This document shows, one piece after another, positions 50,850 to 60,832 of a DNA stretch of 64,000 bases. The stretch is taken from contig CANQWD010000001.1 of assembly GCA_947627465.1 (NCBI GenBank), positions 80,561 to 144,560 on the forward strand. Reading direction: 5' to 3'. The notes under the pieces were generated by a model. It did not search any database. It saw only the letters and a list, made by a program, of their open reading frames with translations, and was not told the origin of the DNA. Position 1 is the stretch's first letter. Every line of letters starts with the position of its first letter. This DNA comes from an uncultured Clostridia bacterium. GTDB taxonomy: Bacteria; Bacillota; Clostridia; Oscillospirales; Ruminococcaceae. The position numbers and the translations under genes were made by a program.

Positions 50850-51842
50850 ATGAGCAAAAACAAACCCAAGGATACAGGCAAAAAGACCACGGTAGGCGGA
50901 CAGGCGCTTATTGAGGGCGTAATGATGAAAGGGGTATCGGTCGGCGCAATGGCAGTCCGCCAAAAGGACGGCGGAATATATACCGAGGAATGGGAGCTTA
51001 AGGAAAAAAAGTGGTACAACAAAGCTCCCGTTATAAGAGGCTGCTTTAATTTTGTGCAGACGCTTAAAGAGGGATATACTTGTATGAACAAGTCCGCGGA
51101 GATAAGCGGCATTGGAGAGGACAACGACGGAGAAGAACCGTCCAAGCTGGATAAATGGCTGGACGCGCACGTCAGCGAAAAAGGCGCGGAAGCTATCGCG
51201 GGCGTGATCTCGTTTGTGATGATAGTCGCGCTTATGGCGGTGTTCCTCTTTGTGCCAAGTTGGCTCTTCGGGTTGATAGAGGGCGCGGCGGGCAGCGGTA
51301 TCTCGCCGTGGAAATCCGCGTTTGAGGGCGTTTTGAAGCTGATACTGTTTGTGGTATATATGGCGATAATCGCGCAGATGAAGATGATGAAGCGCGTTTA
51401 CGAATATCACGGCGCGGAACACAAAACAATAGCGTGCTATGAGGCGGGCAAGGAGCTTACCGTTGATAACATCAAGCCAATGTGCCGTTTTCACCCGAGG
51501 TGCGGCACGAGTTTTATCATTATAACTCTGCTTGTGAGCATTTTGGTGTATTCGATAGTCCCGATAAATCCCGGGGAGTGGTGGGGTATTGAAAACAAGG
51601 CGCTGGCGGCTTTGCTGCGCGTTTTACTGAAGCTCCCGCTGCTGCCCGTGGTCGTGGGGCTGTCTTATGAGCTTATTCGGCTTGCGGGAAGATATTCCAA
51701 CCCCGTGACCAAGTTTTTCAGCGCACCCGGACTTTGGATGCAGCGGCTCACCACCCGCGAACCGGACGCTTCTCAAATAGAGTGCGCAATAGCCGCCGTC
51801 ACGCCCTGTCTGCCCAAGGACGGCGAGGACGATAACTGGTGA
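50850..51842 (+). CDS. DUF1385 family membrane protein
   Basis: A 330-residue DUF1385 protein (YqhQ in Bacillus). Opening GGQALIEGVMMKGVS, MCRFHPRCGTSFI and EYHGAEHKTIACYEAG are family blocks. Several hydrophobic segments (four or more) follow. The role is unknown; the gene very often lies beside prmC and prfA. prmC follows here but prfA is absent. The end nearly reaches the prmC start. Confidence 0.9.
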   Translation: MSKNKPKDTGKKTTVGGQALIEGVMMKGVSVGAMAVRQKDGGIYTEEWELKEKKWYNKAPVIRGCFNFVQTLKEGYTCMNKSAEISGIGEDNDGEEPSKLDKWLDAHVSEKGAEAIAGVISFVMIVALMAVFLFVPSWLFGLIEGAAGSGISPWKSAFEGVLKLILFVVYMAIIAQMKMMKRVYEYHGAEHKTIACYEAGKELTVDNIKPMCRFHPRCGTSFIIITLLVSILVYSIVPINPGEWWGIENKALAALLRVLLKLPLLPVVVGLSYELIRLAGRYSNPVTKFFSAPGLWMQRLTTREPDASQIECAIAAVTPCLPKDGEDDNW

Positions 51843-51845
51843 TGG

Positions 51846-51876
51846 CAATTGACAATGTATAATAGACAATTGACAA
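51846..51876. repeat. AATTGACAATT-type repeat arm at the start of prmC
   Basis: CAATTGACAATGTATAATAG and ACAATTGACAATT are the same motif as at 13440, 57141 and 60833, here as a single direct pair. It supplies the start codon and first ~8 codons of prmC. Confidence 0.75.
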
Positions 51877-52697
51877 TTCAATCGGTTTATGCGATCGTGC
51901 GGCAAAAGTTGGAAGAAAACGGCAATGAAAATGCGCGGTTTGAAGCGGAACAGCTTCTGCAAAGCGAGGGATTTGACAAGCTGACGCTCGTTACCGAACC
52001 GAATTGCCCGATATCAAACGAGATTTCCGCGGAAATATTCGGAAAACTCGAGCGGCGGCTGTCGGGCGAGCCATTGCAGTACATTCTCGGCGAGTGGGAG
52101 TTTTGCGGTCTGCCGTTCAAGGTGGGAAAAGGCGTGCTTATCCCGCGCCAAGACACCGAAACGCTGGTCGAGGTCTGCGAGGAGTTCCTTAGAGGACGGC
52201 AAACGAGGAAAACGCTCGATTTATGCGCGGGGAGCGGTTGCATCGGGATAGCGTTGGCGAAGTTCTGCGGCGCTGATGTCACCTGCATTGAAAAGTCCGA
52301 GGAAGCGTTTTGTTACCTTAAAGAGAACACCGCGCTTAACGAGGTTCGGATAAACGCGGTTTTGGGCGATGTATTAACGGAAAACGCCGTCGGCGGCGAG
52401 TTCGACCTGATAACGTCAAATCCGCCGTACCTCACCGAAGCCGATATGAGCTCACTTCAAAAAGAGGTGGAGTTCGAGCCGCAAAGCGCGTTATTCGGCG
52501 GCGCGGACGGTTTGGATTTTTACAGGCGTATTCTCAAAATATATCCCCAAAATCTTAAAAGCGGCGGTATGCTGGCTGTGGAAATAGGGATAAACCAAGA
52601 TGAGGACGTGTGCGGAATTTTCCGCGAAAACGGCTTGAAACCGCAGATACGAAAGGATATGTGCGGCGTGAACAGAGTAATTTACGCATATAAATAA
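51855..52697 (+). CDS. prmC: Peptide chain release factor N(5)-glutamine methyltransferase
   Basis: Methylates the Gln of the GGQ motif of release factors RF1/RF2. It has 280 residues. The N-terminal helical domain ends in [19 protein letters not shown], and the SAM-binding motif [14 protein letters not shown]. The catalytic NPPY is intact (SNPPYL). The first ~8 residues (MYNRQLTI) are encoded by the dispersed AATTG repeat, which suggests the original start was remodelled. GGTGATGG is the best ribosome site. It lacks prfA beside it. Confidence 0.93.
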   Translation: MYNRQLTIQSVYAIVRQKLEENGNENARFEAEQLLQSEGFDKLTLVTEPNCPISNEISAEIFGKLERRLSGEPLQYILGEWEFCGLPFKVGKGVLIPRQDTETLVEVCEEFLRGRQTRKTLDLCAGSGCIGIALAKFCGADVTCIEKSEEAFCYLKENTALNEVRINAVLGDVLTENAVGGEFDLITSNPPYLTEADMSSLQKEVEFEPQSALFGGADGLDFYRRILKIYPQNLKSGGMLAVEIGINQDEDVCGIFRENGLKPQIRKDMCGVNRVIYAYK

Positions 52698-52756
52698 CCC
52701 TTTTCGCCGCGTTTGCGGGGGAAAATACTGTAATCAAATTCGGAGGTAAGATAAGA

Positions 52757-53977
52757 ATGGCAATGACAAAGAAAAGCGATAAGACACCCGCGAAGTCCGC
52801 GGATAAGGTGATCGACCCGCAAGAACGCAAAAAGGCTCTGCAAACCGCGATCGCGCAAATTGAGAAGCAGTTTGGCGAGGGCACAATAATGTTTATGGGC
52901 GCAAACCGCAAAATGGACGTGGAACACACGTCAACGGGTTCTTTGATGCTCGACCTTGCGCTTGGCATAGGCGGACTTCCCAAGGGGAGAATTATCGAGA
53001 TATACGGCGCGGAAAGCTCGGGCAAAACGACGCTTGCGCTGCATTCCGTAGCCGAAGCGCAAAAGGCGGGCGGCACGGCGGCGTTTATAGACGTTGAACA
53101 CGCGCTCGACCCCGTTTACGCGAAGCGTCTCGGCGTTAACGTCGACGATTTGTTGGTATCTCAGCCCGACACGGGTGAACAGGCGTTGGAGATAATCGAA
53201 ACGCTCGTTCGTTCGGGCGCGGTCGATATCGTGGTTCTCGATTCCGTTGCGGCAATGGCGACCAGAGCCGAGATCGACGGTGAAATGGGCGACGCGCATG
53301 TCGGCGTGCAGGCGCGTTTGATGTCGCAGGCTATGAGGAAGCTCACGGCGGCGATCAGCAAGACCAACTGCATTTGTATATTTATCAACCAGATACGCGA
53401 GAAAATAGGCGTGCTTTACGGCAACCCCGAGACTACGCCCGGCGGACGCGCGCTGAAATTCTACGCGTCCGTGCGTATCGACGTCCGCAAGGGCGAGCCG
53501 CTGAAAAACGGCGCGGAAATTATAGGAAACCGCGTGAAGTGCAAGGTCGTAAAGAACAAGGTCGCGCCGCCATTCAAGACCGCCGAGTTTGATATGCTCT
53601 TCGGCGAGGGAATTTCCAAACTGGGCGAGATAATTGATTGCGCCGTGGAGTTCGACATCATTAAGAAAAGCGGCTCGTGGTTCAGCTACGACGATATGAA
53701 GATAGGTCAGGGCAAGGATAAGGTAAAGGAATTTCTCCAGAATAACAAGGAGATCTGCGACGAAGTTGAGCAAAAGGTGCGCGACGTTTTCGCGAAGAAT
53801 TCCGACCTTATCCCCGAGGATCATGGCGACGAGACTTCCGAAGCGCCGTCGGAAGCTGCGGAAGTCGCGGAAGCGCCCACTGAAGCCGCCGCGGAGGAAA
53901 AGCCCAAAAAACGCGGCAAGAAAAAAGAAGAACCCGAGGAGGATTTCTCCGAGTTTTCGACAGAGGACATTGAGTAA
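52757..53977 (+). CDS. recA: Recombinase A
   Basis: DNA strand-exchange protein and SOS co-protease. It has 406 residues, longer than the usual ~350, because of an N-terminal extension (about 15 residues) and an acidic, Ala/Glu-rich C-terminal tail of about 50 residues. Walker [10 protein letters not shown] is at 84-92, and the L1/L2 loops ([21 protein letters not shown]) are intact. AATTCGGAGG precedes the ATG. No GAAC-N4-GTTC LexA box is visible in the 59 bp upstream; a CG-rich hairpin (52701-52725) lies there instead. Confidence 0.98.
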   Translation: MAMTKKSDKTPAKSADKVIDPQERKKALQTAIAQIEKQFGEGTIMFMGANRKMDVEHTSTGSLMLDLALGIGGLPKGRIIEIYGAESSGKTTLALHSVAEAQKAGGTAAFIDVEHALDPVYAKRLGVNVDDLLVSQPDTGEQALEIIETLVRSGAVDIVVLDSVAAMATRAEIDGEMGDAHVGVQARLMSQAMRKLTAAISKTNCICIFINQIREKIGVLYGNPETTPGGRALKFYASVRIDVRKGEPLKNGAEIIGNRVKCKVVKNKVAPPFKTAEFDMLFGEGISKLGEIIDCAVEFDIIKKSGSWFSYDDMKIGQGKDKVKEFLQNNKEICDEVEQKVRDVFAKNSDLIPEDHGDETSEAPSEAAEVAEAPTEAAAEEKPKKRGKKKEEPEEDFSEFSTEDIE

Positions 53978-54633
53978 TGGAGATAACGGAGCTTTGCGAA
54001 TACAAGGGAGACACTTGGCAGATTGAGCTTGACGGCGCGCGGAAATTTTACGTGAACGGTTCGATAATTGAGAGCTTTGAGCTTGAAAAGGGACAGCGGT
54101 TAACGTTGGAGGAGCTTTCGGATATACAGGGCGCGGATGTTTTGCGAAAGGCGAAGAAACGCGCGCTTTATCTGCTCGGCGAGCGGCTGATGTGCCGTGC
54201 GGAGCTTGTTCAAAAGCTCTCAAAAACCTACGGAGCACAGGTCGCCGAGGAAGCGGCGGAGTACGTCGCGGGGCTTGGCTACATAAACGACGAGGAGTAC
54301 GCGCCGAAGCTTGCCGAATATCTGATACGACGCAAGCATTGGGGAGTTCGCCGTGTGCGGCTTGAAATGCTGCACCGCGGGCTTGACCGCGAATTGGTCG
54401 AGAACGTTCTCGCGGATATTTCAGAGGACGATTTGGACGAGGAATTGATGTCGCTTATCGAGAAAAAATACGCGCTGAAAGTTCAAGATTTTGACGACCG
54501 CCGCAGAACGATTGCGGCATTGGCGCGGCGCGGGTACGATTTCGGCGCTATAAAGCGGTGTATCAACGCGTATGTGCAGAATAACGAGGACTTTGGTGAA
54601 TTTGACGAAATATATAACGAGGATGAAATATGA
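53977..54633 (+). CDS. recX: Regulatory protein RecX
   Basis: Inhibits RecA filaments. 218 residues with the RecX helical repeats: AKKRALYLLGERLMCRAELVQKL, then the EAAEYVAGLGYINDEEYA and LIRRKHWGVRRVRLEM blocks, and a third repeat to the end. The recA stop and recX start overlap (TAATG). The following rimO gene overlaps by 4 bp. The recA-recX-rimO arrangement is usual in Clostridia. Confidence 0.9.
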   Translation: MEITELCEYKGDTWQIELDGARKFYVNGSIIESFELEKGQRLTLEELSDIQGADVLRKAKKRALYLLGERLMCRAELVQKLSKTYGAQVAEEAAEYVAGLGYINDEEYAPKLAEYLIRRKHWGVRRVRLEMLHRGLDRELVENVLADISEDDLDEELMSLIEKKYALKVQDFDDRRRTIAALARRGYDFGAIKRCINAYVQNNEDFGEFDEIYNEDEI

Positions 54634-55976
54634 GTGAGAGTAGAGTAAAAGTAGCGGTAGTTTCGCTTGGCTGCGCTAAAAATCAAGTTGACGCGGAGCA
54701 GATGATGGCGCGGCTTGCCGAGGCGGGTTACGCGTTTGTTGAAGAACCGGGAATGTCGGACATCGTTTTGCTGAACACTTGCGGCTTCATAACCGCCGCA
54801 AAAGAAGAAGCTATCGAGTGGCTGAATGAATTGATAACTCTGAAAAACGAGGGCACAATAAAGTATATAGTCGTAACGGGCTGTTTGAGCGAGCGCTACA
54901 GAGAAGAGTTCGAGCGCGAATATCCCGAGGTCGACGCGATCGTCGGCATTGCAAAGTATGAAAAGATCGCGGAGATTTTCGGCGAAATGACCAAAGAGCA
55001 CGACGGTCAGCTGTGCTATTTCGGCAAAAAAGAGGAACACTCGATGGAGGGCAAGCGGATAATTTCCACGCTGCCGCATTACGCGTACCTCCGTATCGCG
55101 GACGGCTGCGATAACTGCTGCACCTACTGCGCTATTCCGCAAATTCGCGGCAGATATCGTTCCAGACCTATTGAAAACATAGTCGAAGAAGCGCGGAAAC
55201 TCGCCGAGGACGGCGTTAAAGAGCTTGTTGTTATCGCACAGGACACGACGCGTTATGGCTTAGATTTGTACGGCGAACTGTCGTTGGCAAAATTGCTGAA
55301 CGAATTGTGCAAAATTGACAAACTCAAATGGATACGCATTTTGTACGCTTATCCCGAGCGGATAACCGATGAATTGATAGATACAATAGCAAAGCAAGAC
55401 AAGGTTGTGAAATATCTCGATATCCCGCTTCAGCACTGCGACGGCGGACTACTCAAAAAAATGAACCGCCACGGCGATGAAAGTTCGCTGAAAGCGCTTG
55501 TGGCAAAGCTTCGTGAGAAAATCCCGGGGATAACGCTTCGCACGACGTTCATCACGGGGTTCCCGGGCGAGACCGAGGAGCAGTTCAACGCTCTTGGTGA
55601 ATTTGCACAAGAAATGCGCTTCGAGCGTATGGGTTGCTTCGCGTACTCCGAGGAAGAAGGTACGGTCGCCGCTACAATGCCCAATCAGGTGGACGAGGAA
55701 GTCCGCGAACACCGCAAGGAAATTCTCGAGGAGCAGCAGGACACGCGCGTCGCGGAAATGTACGAGGCGATGATCGGAGAGCAGGCGGAAGTCGTCGTTG
55801 AGGGCTTCGACCGTTACGCGGAACTGTATTTCGGGCGCTCGGCGATGTTCGCGCCCGAGATAGACGGAATGATCTACTTTACCGCGCCCGAGGACAGAAA
55901 ACTGTTTATTGGCGAATTTGTACAAGTTCGCTTTAACGAAGTTCTTGACAATAATTTGATCGGCGAAGTGGTGTAA
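54630..55976 (+). CDS. rimO: Ribosomal protein S12 methylthiotransferase RimO
   Basis: Radical SAM enzyme that methylthiolates Asp of ribosomal protein S12. It has 448 residues. The N-terminal UPF0004 cluster cysteines are Cys15 (SLGCAKNQVD), Cys51 and Cys85. The radical SAM cluster is Cys160, Cys164 and Cys167 (CDNCCTYC). A C-terminal TRAM domain covers about 380-445. SLGCAKNQVD and GFPGETEEQF are typical of RimO rather than MiaB. ATGA overlaps recX. Confidence 0.96.
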   Translation: MSESRVKVAVVSLGCAKNQVDAEQMMARLAEAGYAFVEEPGMSDIVLLNTCGFITAAKEEAIEWLNELITLKNEGTIKYIVVTGCLSERYREEFEREYPEVDAIVGIAKYEKIAEIFGEMTKEHDGQLCYFGKKEEHSMEGKRIISTLPHYAYLRIADGCDNCCTYCAIPQIRGRYRSRPIENIVEEARKLAEDGVKELVVIAQDTTRYGLDLYGELSLAKLLNELCKIDKLKWIRILYAYPERITDELIDTIAKQDKVVKYLDIPLQHCDGGLLKKMNRHGDESSLKALVAKLREKIPGITLRTTFITGFPGETEEQFNALGEFAQEMRFERMGCFAYSEEEGTVAATMPNQVDEEVREHRKEILEEQQDTRVAEMYEAMIGEQAEVVVEGFDRYAELYFGRSAMFAPEIDGMIYFTAPEDRKLFIGEFVQVRFNEVLDNNLIGEVV

Positions 55977-55992
55977 TTACGGAGGAAGAGCT

Positions 55993-56553
55993 ATGAAAAG
56001 ACTTTTTATCGTTTTGTTGACGATATTGCTTACTTTATTTGTTTCCGGCTGCGATAAGGGCGAGAGTTCCGTTGACATTTCGCTGCTCCCGGAGATAATG
56101 ATGATCAAAGTCCACGAAAATTACGCATGGGGCAGACATCAAAGTATAACCGTGATTGATCGTGACGGAAATCAATACTCGCAAAGCAATGACACTAATG
56201 ACGATGAGAAGCCTAACGGCTGGGTTGAGCTTTCCGAGGAGGGCTGGTATGAAAGTCTGCTTGGGATCGCGGAAAACGGCGAATCGGGAGGAACGCTTTC
56301 CGCGAACGTGATTGGCTCCATTCACCGAAACGCAGGGAATTTTGCGGAGTGGAACGCTTTGCCGCGCAAGGATTACGGGGAGATCATGATGGATTACGGC
56401 AAGGACGCGCTTTACGGCGTATATCTCGACGATAACGGCGAGCCGCGCTTGGCTTGGCTTGCGGAATACGGCGACAACCCGTACTGCGCGGATAATTCGC
56501 AGGTGATGAAATTTGTGAACGGACTGAAAATATTTGATTATAAATTCAAATAA
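55993..56553 (+). CDS. Lipoprotein, 186 residues
   Basis: A predicted lipoprotein. The signal peptide MKRLFIVLLTILLTLFVSGC ends at Cys20. The mature part is soluble, acidic, and of unknown family, with a WGRHQSITVIDRDGNQYSQ block and a C-terminal NGLKIFDYKF. GGAGGAAGAGCT precedes the ATG. It lies between rimO and pgsA, without an obvious functional link to either. Confidence 0.75.
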   Translation: MKRLFIVLLTILLTLFVSGCDKGESSVDISLLPEIMMIKVHENYAWGRHQSITVIDRDGNQYSQSNDTNDDEKPNGWVELSEEGWYESLLGIAENGESGGTLSANVIGSIHRNAGNFAEWNALPRKDYGEIMMDYGKDALYGVYLDDNGEPRLAWLAEYGDNPYCADNSQVMKFVNGLKIFDYKFK

Positions 56554-56568
56554 CCGGGGTGATTTTAA

Positions 56569-57141
56569 ATGAATTTGGCGAATAAGCTGACGATGTTCCG
56601 CGTGATAATAGTGCCTTTTTTCGTGCTGTTTATGAGCGTTGAAGCCATTCCGTACCGCTTTTTGTGGGCGCTGATACTTTTTGCTTTGGCGAGTATCACG
56701 GACTTGTTCGACGGGAAGATAGCGCGGAAATACAATATGGTGACGAATTTCGGGAAGTTCCTCGACCCGCTCGCCGACAAGATACTCGTAATGGCGGCTC
56801 TCGTCTGCTTCGTAGAGCTTGAATGGACGAGCGCTTGGGTGGTTTTCGTCATTCTGGCGCGGGAGTTCGTGGTGTCGGGAATACGGTTAGTAGCCGCTTC
56901 TTCCGAGAAAAAGGCGGTGATACCCGCGAATATGTGGGGCAAAGTGAAGACCGCCGTCACAATGGGCGCTATCGTGATTTCGATAGCTTTGGGCGTTCTG
57001 AACGACGACTTCGGGCTTTGGATAGGCGTTACGGCGCAGTTTATCCGCGATATTTTGCTGTATCTGTCGGCTCTGCTGACGGTTATCTCGGGCGTTAAGT
57101 ATTGCTATGACGCGCGGGAATTCGTAAACCCCGCGAAATAA
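56569..57141 (+). CDS. pgsA: CDP-diacylglycerol-glycerol-3-phosphate 3-phosphatidyltransferase
   Basis: Membrane enzyme that makes phosphatidylglycerophosphate, committing CDP-diacylglycerol to phosphatidylglycerol. It has 190 residues. The CDP-alcohol phosphotransferase motif D-G-x2-A-R-x8-G-x3-D-x3-D runs from Asp48 to Asp70 (FDGKIARK to DPLADK). Four to six hydrophobic segments are visible. In many Firmicutes pgsA lies next to rimO, recA and cinA, which agrees with the cluster here. GGGGTGATTTTAA precedes the ATG. Confidence 0.95.
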   Translation: MNLANKLTMFRVIIVPFFVLFMSVEAIPYRFLWALILFALASITDLFDGKIARKYNMVTNFGKFLDPLADKILVMAALVCFVELEWTSAWVVFVILAREFVVSGIRLVAASSEKKAVIPANMWGKVKTAVTMGAIVISIALGVLNDDFGLWIGVTAQFIRDILLYLSALLTVISGVKYCYDAREFVNPAK

Positions 57142-57174
57142 TTGACAATGTACAATTGACAATTGACAATTATT
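57141..57174. repeat. AATTGACAATT repeat arm after pgsA
   Basis: AATTGACAATG then TACAATTGACAATTGACAATT, followed by TATTGTC. It supplies two TTGACA boxes; one could pair with TGTAAT (57178-57183, spacing 16) as a promoter for the next gene. Confidence 0.7.
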
Positions 57175-57224
57175 GTCTGTAATCGTAATACCAACGCGCT
57201 TACAATTCGAGAAAGGACAGTTCA

Positions 57225-57737
57225 ATGAAAGACGCTAAAAAAGCGAAAAGCACTTTAAAAGCCTTTTTGGTTATTGCCATAGTAATCGCGGTTATATCGT
57301 TTGGCGGTTCCGTATATTACACGGTGTTGCGTGTTTTGCGTGCCGATTGGATAGTCACCGACGCGGAAATTACGCTTATCAGTTCCCTCTCGGGCGGCGA
57401 AGTATTGGGAACTTTTACGGATTACAACGGTAAGGTTCACGCGGAAAAGTATTTATATTCCGACGGTGATTTTGTGGGCTTCGGTATCGGCAAACCGATA
57501 TTCCCGCCGTTACTCGACCCCGACAAATATATCGGCACAACGGTTAGAATTATGTACGCCCCCGACCCGCAGGCTCTTGATGAAGATATAGAGGGCACTT
57601 CGGAAAGCGACATTGATATTGAGAGTTATGACAATTGGCTTCAAGGCTTTATCATTATGGTGAGCGTATTCGGCGTTTCTTTGGCGCTTACCGCAGTCTT
57701 TTCGATTTTGCTTAAAAGAAAGCGCACCCGCGATTAA
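57225..57737 (+). CDS. DUF3592-like membrane protein
   Basis: A 170-residue membrane protein. It has one N-terminal hydrophobic segment (about 13-34) and one near the C terminus (about 142-162); the part between lies outside the membrane. The pattern (IVTDAEITLISSL, then Y.DPDKYIGTTVRIMYAPDP and a second membrane helix) fits DUF3592. Function unknown. AAAGGACAGTTCA precedes the ATG. Confidence 0.74.
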   Translation: MKDAKKAKSTLKAFLVIAIVIAVISFGGSVYYTVLRVLRADWIVTDAEITLISSLSGGEVLGTFTDYNGKVHAEKYLYSDGDFVGFGIGKPIFPPLLDPDKYIGTTVRIMYAPDPQALDEDIEGTSESDIDIESYDNWLQGFIIMVSVFGVSLALTAVFSILLKRKRTRD

Positions 57738-57769
57738 CGCGGCGATAATGTTAAATAAAGGAGAAAGAT

Positions 57770-58657
57770 ATGAGCGACAAAGTTTTCGACCAAAACACAA
57801 GCGAACGCGTTTTAGACCGTCCGCAAATGCTGATAGTATCGCTGTTATTTAAGGAGAAGCCCGATATGGCGGCGGTCGCGGACATTCAAGCGGCGTTTGA
57901 ACCGCTCGTTGGGGAGACGGAGAATATCGCGGAAGACAAGCCTGATTTGGCAATGCTTGCCGTGCCGAAGTACAAAGCTGTATTCAAGGACGCTCCGCAA
58001 GGCGTGCCCGTAATTGCGAACTTTGTCGCTCCGCACGAGTTCAGCTCGGAGAAGATAGACGAGTTCACGAGAAGTCAGTTTTGGGACGTAAAAAACGGCT
58101 CGGAGCTTCTCGATGAGTGCAGGTTCGCCGTGGACGTATTCGCGATGACCGCGGCGGCTCTTCCTTATAAAGAGCAGGCGGAACTTATTCTCGCGCAAGT
58201 CGGGGCGGCGCTGAAATACTATCCGACTTGTGACGCGCTTTACGTTCACACGAGCGGCAAGCTGACAACTCCCGAGCAGTTCGAGGAGTGTAAGCAGTAC
58301 GACCTTTCGGGGAGATTTATTCGGTTGGCAGTGAACGCGCGGTTTTTCACGATAAACGGCACGGACGATATGATAGTCGATACGATTGGATTTTACACGT
58401 TCGGCGGCGCGGACGTTCAGGTGCATTTCCACGGACTGGATCAAAACTATGTTGTGAATTACGTTTACAACCTCGCAAGCTATCAGTTCGACAACGATTT
58501 TCCAATAAAGGACGGCGATACCGTGGACAGTATCGGCGCGGACGGCAGTATGCAGTGGGAACCGCAATGGAAAACGCAATACGAGGACGCGCTTATACAG
58601 CCCGTCCGCGCGGTTTTGGACGTAAACTGCGGAGAATATGCGGCGGGAACGCGGTAA
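57770..58657 (+). CDS. DUF4261 family protein
   Basis: A 295-residue soluble protein of the DUF4261 family. Typical elements are LIVSLLFKEKPD, the SQFWDVKNGSELLDECRFAV block, and the C-terminal GFYTFGGADVQVHFHGLDQNYVVNYVYNLASYQFDND. Function is unknown; the family often occurs with other small-domain proteins near stress or defence genes. AAGGAGAAAGAT precedes the ATG. It ends 192 bp before the topoisomerase gene. Confidence 0.85.
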   Translation: MSDKVFDQNTSERVLDRPQMLIVSLLFKEKPDMAAVADIQAAFEPLVGETENIAEDKPDLAMLAVPKYKAVFKDAPQGVPVIANFVAPHEFSSEKIDEFTRSQFWDVKNGSELLDECRFAVDVFAMTAAALPYKEQAELILAQVGAALKYYPTCDALYVHTSGKLTTPEQFEECKQYDLSGRFIRLAVNARFFTINGTDDMIVDTIGFYTFGGADVQVHFHGLDQNYVVNYVYNLASYQFDNDFPIKDGDTVDSIGADGSMQWEPQWKTQYEDALIQPVRAVLDVNCGEYAAGTR

Positions 58658-58777
58658 CGGGTCTTAACGGAGGGTTTTATTGACTTGGAGCGGTTAAAAC
58701 AATTTTACTTAATTAAGTTATCGCTTGAGGGCGTTTTCGTATAAAAATATACCCACTGCAAAATTTTGCGGTGGGTA

Positions 58778-58806
58778 TTGCAATTTACAACAAAATATGG
58801 TATAAT
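58778..58806 (+). promoter_or_regulatory. Promoter of the type IIA topoisomerase pair
   Basis: TTGCAA (58778-58783), 17-bp spacer, TATAAT (58801-58806), extended -10 TG. A 58749-58778 hairpin (ATACCCAC/GTGGGTAT) directly upstream may terminate the preceding gene. Confidence 0.8.
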
Positions 58807-58849
58807 ATATATGTATTGTATTTTAAAAATAAAAGGTGATAGAACAAAA

Positions 58850-60832
58850 ATGGCTAAACAATCAAATTACAACGACTTAAAGGCGCTTAAAGGTCCCGAC
58901 CAAGTGCGTTTGCGCCCCGCCGTAATTTTCGGCTCGGACAGTATCGAGGGCTGTCGGCACTCGGTTTTCGAGATTATCTCAAACTCGATCGACGAGGCGC
59001 GTGAGGGTTTCGGTAAGAAAATCATAATCACGCTTTATAATGATAAATCGGTGGAAGTCGAGGACTTCGGGCGCGGCATACCGATAGACTTCAACAAAAA
59101 CGAGGACAAGTATAACTGGGAACTCGCGTTCTGCAATCTTTACGCGGGCGGAAAATTCGACAACAACAGCGGCGAGAACTACTCCTACGCGCTCGGCTTG
59201 AACGGCTTGGGACTTTGCGCGACGCAGTTCGCCAGCGAATATATGGACGTTGAGAGCGCGAACGGACAGTGGCTTTATAAGCTTCGCTTTGAAAAGGGTT
59301 TCAACGTCACCGACAACGAAAAAGGCTTTGTTCGGTCAAAAAGCGCGAATACGGGCACGAAGATACACTGGAAGCCAGATTTGGAGGTCTTCACGGATAT
59401 CGATGTTGGCGCGGAATATCTCGACGATATGCTTCGCAGACAAGCTGTCGTAAACGGCGGCATTGAATTCCTGCGCCGCGTGGAGTTGGAGGACGGCACG
59501 TTCGATGAAAAAACGTTCCTCTATGAGGACGGCATTTTTGATTATTTAAAGGAAGTAGTCGGCGACAAATCGCTTACCACGCCGCAGTATTGGCAGGCTC
59601 AGCGTCAAGGCAGAGACCGCGAGGATAAGGACGAGTACAAGCTCAAAATGAACGTCGCGTTCACTTTTTCCAAGGAACTGCATTTTGTGGAACATTACCA
59701 CAATTCCTCGTGGCTGGAGCACGGCGGTTCACCCGACGACGCTATGAAACGTGCGTTTTTGTCGCAAATCGACAGCTATCTGAAAACCAACAACAAGTAC
59801 AACAAGGGCGAAAAGTCGATAAAATGGGACGACGTAGCGGATTGTCTGGTGTTTATATCCTCTAACTTCTCCACGCAGGCAAGCTACGCCAATCAGACCA
59901 AAAAGGCGATAACCAACGTTTTCATTAAGGAAGCCATGACGGAGTGGCTTAAACACTCCTTGGAAGTATATTTCATTGAGAACCCCGACGAAGCTGTAAA
60001 AATCGCCGAACGAGTTTTGGTGAACAAGCGTTCTCGTGAAAACGCCGAAAAAGTGCGCTCAACGAGTATCGCTAACCTCTCCGCGAAAATCGACCTCACC
60101 AACCGTATAGACAAGTTCGTCGACTGCCGAAGCCGCGATGTTTCGCGCCGCGAAGTTTACATCGTGGAGGGCGATTCGGCGCTCGGTTCCGTAAAACTCG
60201 CACGCGACGCGGATTTCCAAGCTGTGATACCCGTGCGCGGAAAAATTTTAAACTGCCTGAAAGCGAGTTACGACAAGATTTTTAAGTCCGAGATAATCAC
60301 TAATCTTATCAAGGTGCTCGGGTGCGGAGTTGAGGTGAAGTCAAAGGCGAATAAAAATCTCAATTCGTTCAATATTGAGAATTTGCGTTGGAATAAAGTG
60401 GTAATTTGTACCGATGCCGACGTGGACGGCTTTCAGATCCGCACGCTGATTTTAACGATGATACAGGAGCTTTGCCCGACGCTTATCGAGCGCGGTTACG
60501 TTTATATCGCGGAATCGCCGCTATACGAAATAAACAGCGGTCAGAACACGTATTTTGCTTATACGGAAGCCGAGAAAACTAAAATTCTCGATAAGATCGG
60601 CGAGAAAAAGTACACAATTCAGCGATCGAAAGGTTTGGGCGAGAACGACCCCGATATGATGAGCCTGACTACTATGAACCCCGACACTCGCCGCCTTATC
60701 AAGGTTACGCCGACCGACGCGGAACAAACGCGGAAGATGTTTGACGTGCTGCTCGGAAACGATTTGGACGGGCGCAAGGAGTTTATCCGCGAAAACGGCA
60801 GTAAATATCTGGAAGTAGCAGACGTAAGTTAA
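58850..60832 (+). CDS. Type IIA DNA topoisomerase, B subunit (divergent)
   Basis: ATPase subunit of a DNA gyrase/topoisomerase IV-type enzyme, 660 residues. The GHKL domain has ISNSIDEARE (catalytic Glu nearby), EDFGRGIPID and GLNGLGLCATQFAS. The TOPRIM domain has EGDSALGSVKLARD and TDADVDG. Both active regions are intact, but the loop sequences differ from GyrB (normally GLHGVGASV and PLRGKILN; here PVRGKILN). This is the second, ParE-like class kept by some Clostridia. The partner A subunit lies 156 bp downstream. ATG at 58850 follows AAAAGGTGATAG. Confidence 0.9.
   Translation: MAKQSNYNDLKALKGPDQVRLRPAVIFGSDSIEGCRHSVFEIISNSIDEAREGFGKKIIITLYNDKSVEVEDFGRGIPIDFNKNEDKYNWELAFCNLYAGGKFDNNSGENYSYALGLNGLGLCATQFASEYMDVESANGQWLYKLRFEKGFNVTDNEKGFVRSKSANTGTKIHWKPDLEVFTDIDVGAEYLDDMLRRQAVVNGGIEFLRRVELEDGTFDEKTFLYEDGIFDYLKEVVGDKSLTTPQYWQAQRQGRDREDKDEYKLKMNVAFTFSKELHFVEHYHNSSWLEHGGSPDDAMKRAFLSQIDSYLKTNNKYNKGEKSIKWDDVADCLVFISSNFSTQASYANQTKKAITNVFIKEAMTEWLKHSLEVYFIENPDEAVKIAERVLVNKRSRENAEKVRSTSIANLSAKIDLTNRIDKFVDCRSRDVSRREVYIVEGDSALGSVKLARDADFQAVIPVRGKILNCLKASYDKIFKSEIITNLIKVLGCGVEVKSKANKNLNSFNIENLRWNKVVICTDADVDGFQIRTLILTMIQELCPTLIERGYVYIAESPLYEINSGQNTYFAYTEAEKTKILDKIGEKKYTIQRSKGLGENDPDMMSLTTMNPDTRRLIKVTPTDAEQTRKMFDVLLGNDLDGRKEFIRENGSKYLEVADVS

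Noticed and set aside
52698-52756. LexA/SOS box before recA
   Set aside because: No GAAC-N4-GTTC-type dyad in the interval; only a CG-rich hairpin was found.
52931-54238. Long antisense frame over recA and recX
   Set aside because: Shadow of intact recA/recX; no motifs or ribosome site.
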